Source: Thalassarchaeum sp002495735 (lineage in GTDB: Archaea; Thermoplasmatota; Poseidoniia; Poseidoniales; Thalassarchaeaceae). Taken from it: 41,270 nucleotides of DNA. Shown here piece by piece: positions 32,896 through 40,930 of the stretch; the first letter of the stretch is position 1, and each line of letters begins with the position of its first letter. The notes beneath the pieces are model-generated. The model did not search any database. It saw nothing but the letters and a program-made list of their open reading frames with translations, and was not told the origin of the DNA. Location of the stretch: contig CALDRG010000015.1 in assembly GCA_937911265.1 (NCBI GenBank), forward strand, positions 1 through 41,270. The letters are read 5' to 3'. Both the position numbers and the translations under genes were made by a program.

Positions 32896-33392
32896 CACTC
32901 ACCCTCGGCCACTATCACTCTAGCAGCGCGGAGGACGCGGTCATGGTACATGTAACCAACCTCGATAACTTCGATGACGCTACCTGGCTCGCTGCTCTCT
33001 GGGGTTGGAACTGTTGCAATCGCCTCCATCATCGTGGGGTCGAATGTAGATTCGACCTCTATTTGGCTCACTCCCTCGGCCTCCAGAGCCGCCTTGGCTC
33101 CCTCGAGAGTGAGTCTGACCCCTTCGCTGAGGGCATCCGAATCATCTCCGTTAGCAGCTTCTAGGGCCTTCTCGAGACTGTCAACAAGAGGCAGCATTCT
33201 CAGCGCCATTGACATCCCCCCGTAACGCAATGCCTCAGAACGCTCCCTTGCGGCCCTCTGCCTCACATTGACCATTTCTGCGGCGGAGTACTGGAGTTCT
33301 TTCTCGAGTTCTGTTACTCTGGCCCCCAGGTCCTCAATCGGGTCGGACTCCTCGTCCTGCTCGACAGCCTCGTCGCCAGCGTCGTCTGTCAC
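32895..33392 (-). CDS. grpE: GrpE nucleotide-exchange factor
   Basis: Releases ADP from DnaK in the Hsp70 cycle. The 165-residue protein has a disordered acidic N-terminus, a long coiled coil (about 25-60, then helices to 110) and the C-terminal beta domain with FDPTMMEAIATVP and the closing GYMYHDRVLRAARVIVAEGE, all typical of GrpE. The start codon is GTG at 33392. Neither dnaK nor dnaJ is in the window, unlike the usual bacterial gene order. In archaea this system is of bacterial origin. The gene sits between abce1 and a Rieske oxygenase in one minus-strand run. Confidence 0.93.
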   Translation of the reverse strand: MTDDAGDEAVEQDEESDPIEDLGARVTELEKELQYSAAEMVNVRQRAARERSEALRYGGMSMALRMLPLVDSLEKALEAANGDDSDALSEGVRLTLEGAKAALEAEGVSQIEVESTFDPTMMEAIATVPTPESSEPGSVIEVIEVGYMYHDRVLRAARVIVAEGE

Positions 33393-33433
33393 GCTGTCGC
33401 GTCCTGTGGCCCATTCAATAATCCAATGGTATT

Positions 33434-35212
33434 CTATTCAGCGTAGAAGTACTCGCCTTTTGCCTTCTGTTCTCGGTCCTTGACACTCCCAGGTTTGTTA
33501 ATCCGGGGCCTGTGAGAGTCATGGTCACGACGGAATGTGACGTCCACGTCAGACAAGAAGCGATTCATCCCCTTGCGTAGACTGAGCGGGCCCACGGCGT
33601 TGCCGTTGCTGCCGCCCTCACCATCGAAAACCAGAAGAGAGTCACTGACGATGTCGATGAAGTAGATATCATGGTCGATTACCATAGCGGCCTTCTCGTT
33701 GCTCTCCATGGTTCTGCGGATAGCCTTGGCTGTCTCCATCCTAGCGTTGGCATCTAGGTGCGCGCTCGGCTCGTCGAGTAAGTATATGTCCGCCTCCTTA
33801 CCGAGGCAGATGGTGATGCTTACTGCCTGGAGTTCACCGCCGGAGAGTTTCTTGGCCTGTAACTCCAGCATCTTGTCGACCTGTAGAGTTCGAACTACCT
33901 GTGTGTGGAACTCCCCAGTGCGCCACTTGTTGCCTAGTTCGGTGTCGAGCCAGTCTTGAACAGTCCCGTCGAAGTCGGCGCTGACGTGCTGGGGCTTGTA
34001 GGATACCTTGGCATCCATCGTGCACCATCCTTCGTCAGGGTCCATCTCTCCAGCGATGATTCTGACCATCGTGGTTTTCCCGGTGGCGTTGGGGCCTACA
34101 ACCCCTACCACCTCGGCTGACTTGACCTCGCCATCGCCGGTCTTGAGGTAAAAATCGCCAAGCGTCTTCTCGATACCGCCCCATTTAAGGATCGGCGCGC
34201 CGACTCCCTCCCCCCTAGTACGGCCACGTAGGAACTGTATCGGCTTCTCACGAATCCTGATGTTCTCTTCAGGAAGGAAACCGTCTAGGTAGGCGTTGAT
34301 TGCAGTGCGCGTTGAGCGGGGGGGAGTGAAGATTCCGTAAGCTGCGCGCTCACCGTAAACCACGTGTAGCAGGTCACACAGCACGTCGAGAATAGCTAGG
34401 TCGTGCTCGACGACTAGGACGCGCTTGCCGCGCTCGGCTAGATTCTGAATAATTCTAACCATCCTTATCCTCTCGTGGATGTCGAGGTACGAGGACGGTT
34501 CATCAAAGAAGTAGACATCAGCCTCCTTGAGAAGCGTGGCGCATAGTGCCACGCGTTGTAGCTCCCCTCCTGACAGAGCGTCGAGCTTACGGTCGAGCAC
34601 GTGATTAATCGCTAGTAGAGAGGTGTATTCGACCAGCTCTCCGCGGTCATCCACCTTCTCGAGCAGCTCGCGCACATCACCTTCGAAGATCTTTGGTAGT
34701 TTGTCGATGTACTGTGGCTTGACAGCGACCGTCACCCCCTCTTCAGCGACCATTCCAAGGTAATCGCGCAATTCTCCGCGTGGAAACGATTCGAGAATCT
34801 CGGACCAGTCTCGAGAGTTCACAGTCCAGTCTCCTAGATTGGGTTGGATGGTTCCGGCGAGTAGGTTTACTGCGGTTGATTTCCCCATCCCGTTGGGGCC
34901 TAGAATTCCTACCACCTGCTCCTCGCGGGGAGCGGGCAACCTGAACAGACGGAAACCGTTCTCACCGTAGCGATGTGTCATCTCGCCGTCGAGTTCTTCG
35001 GGTAGATTGGTGATAATGAGAGCGTCGAATGGGCACTTGACGACGCAGATGCCGCAACCTATGCACAGAGCCTCCGAGACCAGCGGCTTGCCGTTGGAGT
35101 CATCAAGGACAATGCATTCGATGCCGTTGCGCACAGGTGGGCAGAATGCCCAGCATTCGGCGTTGCACTTCTTTGGTTGGCAACGATCTTCCAGTAGAAC
35201 TGCTACCCTCAT
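33434..35212 (-). CDS. Ribosome-recycling ATPase ABCE1 (RNase L inhibitor homologue)
   Basis: Splits ribosomes after termination together with aRF1 or aPelota. The 592-residue protein begins with the Fe-S domain: cysteines at 11, 16, 20 and 24, then a ferredoxin-like CIGCGICVVKCP with cysteines at 50, 53, 56 and 60, together binding two [4Fe-4S] clusters. Two ABC domains follow, with Walker A GPNGMGKST at 105-113 and GPNATGKTT in the second half, and signatures LSGGELQRVAL and LSGGELQAVSI. Only archaea and eukaryotes carry this protein, so it anchors the domain assignment. It precedes grpE by 41 bases. Confidence 0.97.
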   Translation of the reverse strand: MRVAVLLEDRCQPKKCNAECWAFCPPVRNGIECIVLDDSNGKPLVSEALCIGCGICVVKCPFDALIITNLPEELDGEMTHRYGENGFRLFRLPAPREEQVVGILGPNGMGKSTAVNLLAGTIQPNLGDWTVNSRDWSEILESFPRGELRDYLGMVAEEGVTVAVKPQYIDKLPKIFEGDVRELLEKVDDRGELVEYTSLLAINHVLDRKLDALSGGELQRVALCATLLKEADVYFFDEPSSYLDIHERIRMVRIIQNLAERGKRVLVVEHDLAILDVLCDLLHVVYGERAAYGIFTPPRSTRTAINAYLDGFLPEENIRIREKPIQFLRGRTRGEGVGAPILKWGGIEKTLGDFYLKTGDGEVKSAEVVGVVGPNATGKTTMVRIIAGEMDPDEGWCTMDAKVSYKPQHVSADFDGTVQDWLDTELGNKWRTGEFHTQVVRTLQVDKMLELQAKKLSGGELQAVSITICLGKEADIYLLDEPSAHLDANARMETAKAIRRTMESNEKAAMVIDHDIYFIDIVSDSLLVFDGEGGSNGNAVGPLSLRKGMNRFLSDVDVTFRRDHDSHRPRINKPGSVKDREQKAKGEYFYAE

Positions 35213-35280
35213 GTTGCTTTCCCCGTTGCGAATCGCTCAATACTTCTTCTGTGTGGCTTGCCATAGGCAGCCGCTTCTCC

Positions 35281-36531
35281 TCAGAGTACGAGGAAGCGGT
35301 AGCGTACGTACACGTACGCGGCTAAGACCATCTTCTCGGTCTTGCTGAGTTGGATTCTTTCGGTGAAGACATCGCCATCCTTCTTCTGAATCTTCTTGAG
35401 GATGGACTGGTAGAATGTCGCCATTGCAGCCGGGGAATAGCGAGACGATCTGTCAAGCATAGGAAATAGTTTGAACGCCTTTTCGCGGTACCCGTCGCAC
35501 CTCTCGATGTACTCATCTACGAAGGGCTTCCATCCGGGGTGCTTGAGTAGCTCCTTACCACTCTTCACATCATCTTCGGTGATGCCGAAGCGGGCAAGGT
35601 CGTCGAGAGGCAGGTAGATTCTGTCACGCTCGGCATCCTCGGCGACGTCACGCAGGATGTTGGTAAGTTGCATGAAGACCCCCCATGACTCAGCATACTC
35701 ACGGGCCCTCTGGTCGTCGTAGCCGTAGATCTCGATGCACACGAGACCGACAGTAGAGGCGACCCGGTAGCAATATGAGTAGAGGTCCTCGAAGGTCTGG
35801 TAGCGGTTGCGATGGAAGTCGTCTTCCATCCCACTGACCATGTCATCCAGCAACTGCCGAGGGATTCCAAAGGTCTCGACGGTGTCTTTCACCGCCATAA
35901 AAATTGGGTCAGTTGAGGTAATCTCGCCGTATGCAGTGGAGAGTTTCTTCCTGTAATAGAACAACTGTGACATCTTGTCGTTGTAGGCCGATCTGTCTAC
36001 GACTGGCCTGCCCGGACTGAGCAGTTCGATCTTGGACCTGTAGTCAACCGACTCAGGCTCGTCCGATGAGCCGCCTGGGAATACATCCACGTAGTCTCCG
36101 TCGGCGATGTCGTCAGCGCGTCGACAGAACGCGTAGTAGGCCATTATGGCCCGCCGCTCAAGATTTGGCAGGTACTTGAACGAGTGGTAAAAGTTGCCCG
36201 CCTCTCTCCTAGTGAGTTCTTCGCAGTAGTCGTAAGCAGTCTCCGTCATCTCGTCAGGAACATCCGGTTCGGTCCATATTGCCGCGTCGATGTGTCTGAA
36301 TGGATTGACTAACTCGCCACGAGATCCGATGACCCCCATGAAGATGGCCCCCTCCCTCACTGCCTCAAGGGCGGTGATGCTGATTGCACGGGCTGCCTCC
36401 TTGGTCAGGCTGACAGCCGAACGCACCCTCTCGATACCTCTTGCTGGCTCGTCGGCCTCGTACAGGGATATGCTCTGCCCGGCGCCGTATTCGGCTGTTG
36501 TGACCGAATCTGAATCCTGACGCTGAGTCAT
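35281..36531 (-). CDS. Phytoene synthase-like prenyl synthase with N-terminal extension
   Basis: Condenses two prenyl diphosphates head to head. The 416-residue protein has the first Asp-rich motif DDIAD at 140-144 after FCRRA, and the second in NILRDVAEDAERDRIYLP at 291-308, with D295 and D299. This second motif is closest to phytoene synthases, so GGPP to phytoene is the likely reaction, the start of carotenoid synthesis. The first 95 or so residues precede the usual fold and are unusual. No desaturase or cyclase is in the window. ATG 36531 is preferred because the longer frame adds unsupported sequence. It lies downstream of the second prenyl synthase, separated by a 111-base gap. Confidence 0.88.
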   Translation of the reverse strand: MTQRQDSDSVTTAEYGAGQSISLYEADEPARGIERVRSAVSLTKEAARAISITALEAVREGAIFMGVIGSRGELVNPFRHIDAAIWTEPDVPDEMTETAYDYCEELTRREAGNFYHSFKYLPNLERRAIMAYYAFCRRADDIADGDYVDVFPGGSSDEPESVDYRSKIELLSPGRPVVDRSAYNDKMSQLFYYRKKLSTAYGEITSTDPIFMAVKDTVETFGIPRQLLDDMVSGMEDDFHRNRYQTFEDLYSYCYRVASTVGLVCIEIYGYDDQRAREYAESWGVFMQLTNILRDVAEDAERDRIYLPLDDLARFGITEDDVKSGKELLKHPGWKPFVDEYIERCDGYREKAFKLFPMLDRSSRYSPAAMATFYQSILKKIQKKDGDVFTERIQLSKTEKMVLAAYVYVRYRFLVL

Positions 36532-36600
36532 GCTATTCCCGAGTCGAGCGACCGCAGCCTGCCTTTGAACCTCTCCCTCGTGCGCGCGGACCACGCGTCA

Positions 36601-36619
36601 TGCGGCCCTCAGGGCCGCA
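36601..36619. promoter_or_regulatory. Perfect hairpin between the two prenyl synthase genes
   Basis: TGCGGCCC (36601-36608), a TCA loop and GGGCCGCA (36612-36619) form an 8-bp perfect stem. It lies 24 bases past the stop of the upstream synthase and about 70 bases before the next start, both on the minus strand. No T run follows in that direction, so ordinary archaeal termination is unlikely; mRNA processing or regulation fits better. Confidence 0.5.
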
Positions 36620-36642
36620 GTGAAACGTTTTCCTCAACCGCC

Positions 36643-37656
36643 TCAGGCATCGCGATACTCGTTGAGTAACGTCTTGCTACTCTTGGCAAAGGGAATTGCA
36701 AAAGCAACCCTCTTCAGAAGTGCTTTGATATCAGATCTGGTAATCTTGATTCTGCTGCTCTCATCAAGCACGTTACTTCTTCTCAGGAGTTTCAGGGTAC
36801 GCTGCCCGATAAGTACGGGCAGCATGCAGGACCCACGAAGTCGAAACTGGCTGTGCGGAAGCATTCCGATGTAACTCACAGCTGCATCGAGATGGGACTC
36901 AGCTACGTCGATGTAAGAGTCGAATAGCGGCCTGAAACGCTCCATGTTGCCCTTATCTAGAAGATCGTAAGAATCCAAGCCGTGAGCCGATAGTGAACTG
37001 CTTGGGATGTAACAGCGTCCCATTCGTAAGTCTACAGGGATGTCTCGTAGGATGTTAATCAGCTGCAGGGCCTTGCCGAAGCGAACGCCCTTCTCGAAAA
37101 GATCCGCCTCAGTCTCGGCATCAGTATCGAACAGATGGTCTAGAGCCATCCTAGTCCAGAACTCCCCTACGCTACCCGCGACCCTGTATGCGTAGTCGTC
37201 CAGTTCAGTATCCTCTGACAGGGAGACCACCTTTCCCTCTGTTGCACCGAAGAAACGCTGCAGGTCGAGGCTCTGCCCTCCTACGATAACATCGAGACAG
37301 CGGCGGATATGGAGCTGGTCGGAGTCAGAGAGTCGGCCGATGCACGCCACCGTGGCTGGCATGCTCTCCAGCAACTTCCTCTCGGAATCGATTCTCTGTA
37401 GGCGAGCGAGCTCCGAGAGGTCGGGCAGCAAGTCTGAGCGGCCCTGCGCGTACTCATTGTACTGTTCCAGTGCTACGAACCTACTCTCGGCAGATCCTCT
37501 CTCTGAGTCTGCTATGGTGTCGGAGGTCCGGGCCAGAAGGTAGAGCAGACCGACTTGTGAGCGGACGCCTGAAGGCAACTCCTTGAGACTGAGATAGAAG
37601 GAGCGCGAGGTGCCCTCTAGTATTGCATCCAGCTCCGTGTCCAGTAGGTCTGCCAT
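36643..37656 (-). CDS. Squalene synthase-like prenyl synthase
   Basis: A 337-residue member of the squalene/phytoene synthase family. The N-terminal SRSFYLSLKELP at 17-28 and the first Asp motif DTIAD at 46-50 are typical, and the second motif is NILRDIPVDLRMGRCYIP at 201-218, with D205 and D209. This arrangement resembles archaeal squalene or dehydrosqualene synthases rather than phytoene synthase. Farnesyl diphosphate is therefore the likely substrate, but the product cannot be told from motifs. ATG 37656 is preferred over GTG 37689. It lies 35 bases downstream of sucD. Confidence 0.88.
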   Translation of the reverse strand: MADLLDTELDAILEGTSRSFYLSLKELPSGVRSQVGLLYLLARTSDTIADSERGSAESRFVALEQYNEYAQGRSDLLPDLSELARLQRIDSERKLLESMPATVACIGRLSDSDQLHIRRCLDVIVGGQSLDLQRFFGATEGKVVSLSEDTELDDYAYRVAGSVGEFWTRMALDHLFDTDAETEADLFEKGVRFGKALQLINILRDIPVDLRMGRCYIPSSSLSAHGLDSYDLLDKGNMERFRPLFDSYIDVAESHLDAAVSYIGMLPHSQFRLRGSCMLPVLIGQRTLKLLRRSNVLDESSRIKITRSDIKALLKRVAFAIPFAKSSKTLLNEYRDA

Positions 37657-37691
37657 GACAATCCCTTGGTTTAACTCAGTCAGCCCCACAT

Positions 37692-38621
37692 CTAAGACTC
37701 TCGCAGTCCTGCTTCGATAAGCACCCTGAGTAGAACCTCTCCGATGGCTGACGGGTCTCTGGCGACGTGGATGCCGGCGGCTTCGAATGCAGCGAACTTC
37801 TCCTCAGCGGTTCCCTTACCGCCTGAGATGATGGCCCCAGCGTGCCCCATTCTCTTGCCTGGAGGCGCAGTGGCACCGGCGACGAAGCCTACGATAGGCT
37901 TGCTGAAGTTTTCCGCAGCCCATGCGGCCGCATCTTCCTCGGCGGTGCCTCCAATCTCACCAATCAGAACCACTGCCTCGGTATCCGAATCCTCTTCGAA
38001 GGCGGCTAGACAGTCAATGAAACCGGTCCCGCTGACCGGATCGCCACCGATGCCGATGCAAGTGGTCTGCCCCTCGCCTATGCTCATTGTCTGAGCCACT
38101 GCCTCGTAGGTCAACGTGCCCGACTTGGAGATGATTCCTATCCTGCCCTTGGCGTGGATGTACCCTGGCATGATGCCGACCTTGCAACCGCCTTGATCCC
38201 CGGGTGTGATTATTCCTGGGCAGTTTGGGCCAATCAGCCGAACTCCTGGTTTGTCGGCGATGTGGCCAATCGAGCGCACCATGTCTAGGGTTGGAATGCC
38301 CTCTGTGATACACACAATCATACCGCCATCGTTGAGTTCATGGAAGGCTTCGGCAGCTTCGATGATGGCTGAGGCGGCGAATCTGGCTGGCACGTAAATC
38401 ACGCTGACGTCAGCGCCAGTATCCGAGACTGCCTCAGCCATGCTATCGTAAACGGGTACTGAGCGACCGGGCAGGTCCACTGTCTGGCCGCCCTTTCCGG
38501 GGGTGACTCCGCCGACGATATCGGTGCCGTACTCAATCATCCGAGTGGCGTGAAAGGTTCCTTGACTGCCGGTGATGCCCTGCACGAGCACCTTGCTATC
38601 CTCATGGACCCAGATGCTCAT
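37692..38621 (-). CDS. sucD: Succinyl-CoA synthetase alpha subunit
   Basis: Forms the CoA-binding half of the enzyme that makes ATP or GTP from succinyl-CoA in the TCA cycle. The 309-residue protein has the CoA-binding N-terminus GITGSQGTFHATRMIEYGT, the LIGPNCPGIITPG block, ISKSGTLTYE, and the phosphohistidine segment GHAGAIISGGKGTAEEK near 265. Its start overlaps the sucC stop (ATGA), so both subunits are made together. Confidence 0.96.
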   Translation of the reverse strand: MSIWVHEDSKVLVQGITGSQGTFHATRMIEYGTDIVGGVTPGKGGQTVDLPGRSVPVYDSMAEAVSDTGADVSVIYVPARFAASAIIEAAEAFHELNDGGMIVCITEGIPTLDMVRSIGHIADKPGVRLIGPNCPGIITPGDQGGCKVGIMPGYIHAKGRIGIISKSGTLTYEAVAQTMSIGEGQTTCIGIGGDPVSGTGFIDCLAAFEEDSDTEAVVLIGEIGGTAEEDAAAWAAENFSKPIVGFVAGATAPPGKRMGHAGAIISGGKGTAEEKFAAFEAAGIHVARDPSAIGEVLLRVLIEAGLRES

Positions 38622-39829
38622 GAGTTCCCGCCTCCGATTGCACCGACTATTGCCTCAGCACCCTCGGCAAGGGTACTGGTCGTGATGACGGCCAAATCGC
38701 TCGACTCGAGAACTTCCTTGCCCTCCTTGTGATTGGTTCCCGAAAACCTGACCACAAGCGGAACCTCAAGACCAACCTCTCTAGAGGCGTCTATGATGCT
38801 GCGAGCGACCATATCGCAGCGGATGATACCGCCGAAGATGTTGACGAGAATTCCTTCGACATTAGGGTCTTCGAGGATGATGCCAAAGGCGGTTGTGATG
38901 GACTCCTTGTTGGCTCCACCCCCAATATCGAGGAAGTTCGCCGGCTCGCCGCCGTACAGTTTGATGACATCCATCGAGGCCATAGCGAGACCAGCGCCGT
39001 TGACTAAGCAGCCGATGTTACCGTCGAGTTTGACATAGGAAAGACCGGATTGATTCGCCCTGACCTCAGTCTCCTCTTCCTCAGATAGGTCACGCAATTC
39101 GGCCCTCCAAGGGTGTCTGAACGATGCGTTATCATCGAAGCTGACCTTTGAGTCAAGCGCGACCATGATGCCACCCTCGGTCCTGACGAGCGGGTTAATC
39201 TCAATCATGGAGCAGTCTCGCTCGACAAACATCCTCTCTAGTTGCCCAATCATCTCGACGAAGGAGTCGTGTGCTGTTCCTGTAAGTCCCAGTGAGTCAG
39301 CGAGAGAATTTTTCTGCTCTTCCTGCAAGCCCTCTCTAGGGTCCACCCATTCCTTATGGATAGCCTCGGGAGTGTTCTCTGCCACTTCCTCGATATCCAC
39401 GCCGCCCTCGGTCGATGCCATAATCAAGACAGAGTCTGCCTCCCGATCGACCAGTAGGGCGAGGTAGTACTCGTGAGCGATGGCACAGCCAGCCTCGATG
39501 TACAGGTTGTTGACCATCTTACCAGCGGGACCAGTCTGCTTGGTGACCAGCCTATGCCCGAGAATGTTTGAGGCGTAGTTCTCGACCTCCTTGCGCGAAA
39601 ACGCAATCTTCACGCCGCCCTCCATCACTAGCTCGCCAGTGTCCAGAGCGTACAGGCTGCCCTTGCCCCTGCCTCCTGCGTGAATTTGACTCTTGACCGC
39701 GACCACCTCAGAGCCCAGCGAATCGTAGGCTGCGAGGGCCTGCTCGACGCTGGTACAGTGGACTCCGTCCTGAACGGCAATACCCGACTCTCTGAACAGG
39801 GCTTTGCCCTGATATTCGTGGATGTTCAC
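38618..39829 (-). CDS. sucC: Succinyl-CoA synthetase beta subunit
   Basis: The ATP-grasp subunit that binds nucleotide and succinate. The 403-residue protein opens with MNIHEYQGKALFRESGI, has AVKSQIHAGGRGKG near 45, MIEINPL near 215, and the C-terminal DIGGGANKESI and NIFGGIIRCD blocks that complete the succinate and CoA site. ATG 39829 is a textbook start. It is the first gene of the long minus-strand run and is divergent from the sugar nucleotidyltransferase at 39928. Confidence 0.96.
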   Translation of the reverse strand: MNIHEYQGKALFRESGIAVQDGVHCTSVEQALAAYDSLGSEVVAVKSQIHAGGRGKGSLYALDTGELVMEGGVKIAFSRKEVENYASNILGHRLVTKQTGPAGKMVNNLYIEAGCAIAHEYYLALLVDREADSVLIMASTEGGVDIEEVAENTPEAIHKEWVDPREGLQEEQKNSLADSLGLTGTAHDSFVEMIGQLERMFVERDCSMIEINPLVRTEGGIMVALDSKVSFDDNASFRHPWRAELRDLSEEEETEVRANQSGLSYVKLDGNIGCLVNGAGLAMASMDVIKLYGGEPANFLDIGGGANKESITTAFGIILEDPNVEGILVNIFGGIIRCDMVARSIIDASREVGLEVPLVVRFSGTNHKEGKEVLESSDLAVITTSTLAEGAEAIVGAIGGGNS

Positions 39830-39927
39830 GGCCCGGCCACCTCAACCCCGTCTTTCAACGATGCGCATGAGTGCCGTGCGTGGCGCGAACGCGAAGTGCT
39901 CAAACGCAGCCGCACACCCGACAGGTC
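39830..39927. promoter_or_regulatory. Divergent promoter region between sucC and the nucleotidyltransferase gene
   Basis: A 98-base GC-rich gap that must hold both promoters. It contains the 8-base palindrome ATGCGCAT (39861-39868) but no clear TATA box. Confidence 0.3.
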
Positions 39928-40887
39928 ATGGACGTCATTGTTCTGGCCGGTGGCTTCGGCACGAGGTTGCGACCGTGGACCGAGGGACGGGCCAAGCCAT
40001 TACTACCGCTTCTCGACAAGACTCTGCTGGAGCGAGTCGTTGAGGCAGTTCCCTCTGGGATGGTCGATCGCGTGATTGTCGCCGCAGGCTATGGGATTGA
40101 CGAGATGGAATCTTTCTTCAAAGGCTCGAACATGCCCTATGATGTCGTACTATCAATCGAGCAGGAGGCCATGGGAACGGGCGGTGCGGTGGCGTTGGCG
40201 CGGCAGCACCTCAGTGGAGAGGGCCCAGTTCTCGTGCTCAATGGAGACCTAATCTCAAGCGTTGATGTGGCCGCTCTGGCCGCTCATCATACGGCAACAG
40301 GCGCCAAGGCCACGCTGTCCCTTTGGGAGGTCGAGGACCCGAGTCGCTTCGGGGTCTGTGATCTCGACGAGTTGGGCATGATTGGTAGATTCCAAGAGAA
40401 GCCCGAGCCGGGCACAGAGTTCTCCAATCTAATCAACGCAGGGTGCTATCTAATCGAGCGCGACGTGTTGAGTAATCTTTCCAGCGACAAGCATAGCATG
40501 GAGCGCGAGGTCTTCCCCGGTCTCGCCGAGGCAGGAGGGATGGCCGGCCTCGCGTTCACCGGCTACTTCGTCGATGCCGGCACTCCAGACTCGTTCATCG
40601 AGGCCGCACAAGTCTGTATAGCAAATGGTCGCTACGACAGCGGCCATGTCGAGGGCGATTCATGGTTCGGCAAAGGCTCCAACTGCATCGGTGTGGCACG
40701 CTCCTCCTCCATCGGTCAGGGATGCAACATTGCGGAAGGCGCATCGCTGTCCGATTGCGTCGTCTTGGCGGGAGCGAACGTAGGAGCAGGGGCCAGACTC
40801 GATGGTTGCCTAGTGGGCCAGGGTGCCAATGTAGGCGTTGACTCAAATTATTCCGGTCTTGTGATAGGTCACGGTGAGTCTGTTTAG
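39928..40887 (+). CDS. Sugar-1-phosphate nucleotidyltransferase
   Basis: Activates a sugar phosphate with a nucleotide for glycan or glycolipid synthesis. The 319-residue protein has the nucleotide-binding signature LAGGFGTRLRPWTEGRAKPLLPL at 5-27, the metal Asp in VLNGDLIS, and FVDAGTPDSF. The last roughly 85 residues are hexapeptide-like repeats, as in archaeal mannose-1-phosphate guanylyltransferases and glucose-1-phosphate thymidylyltransferase relatives. The exact sugar and nucleotide cannot be read. ATG 39928 starts right at the Rossmann strand; the upstream in-frame ATG at 39871 is unlikely. Confidence 0.9.
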   Translation: MDVIVLAGGFGTRLRPWTEGRAKPLLPLLDKTLLERVVEAVPSGMVDRVIVAAGYGIDEMESFFKGSNMPYDVVLSIEQEAMGTGGAVALARQHLSGEGPVLVLNGDLISSVDVAALAAHHTATGAKATLSLWEVEDPSRFGVCDLDELGMIGRFQEKPEPGTEFSNLINAGCYLIERDVLSNLSSDKHSMEREVFPGLAEAGGMAGLAFTGYFVDAGTPDSFIEAAQVCIANGRYDSGHVEGDSWFGKGSNCIGVARSSSIGQGCNIAEGASLSDCVVLAGANVGAGARLDGCLVGQGANVGVDSNYSGLVIGHGESV

Positions 40888-40930
40888 GACGGGAAAAACC
40901 GCAAATACCGGGCCGATTGAGGACAGTAGG
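40888..40930 (+). promoter_or_regulatory. Promoter region of the helicase gene
   Basis: A 43-base gap. The AT-rich stretch AAAAACCGCAAATACC (40896-40911) is centred about 27 bases before the ATG at 40931, a position compatible with a TATA box and a leaderless transcript. Confidence 0.35.

Noticed and set aside
39861..39868. ATGCGCAT palindrome as an operator
   Set aside because: A single 8-base palindrome without a second copy or a clear promoter next to it is expected by chance.
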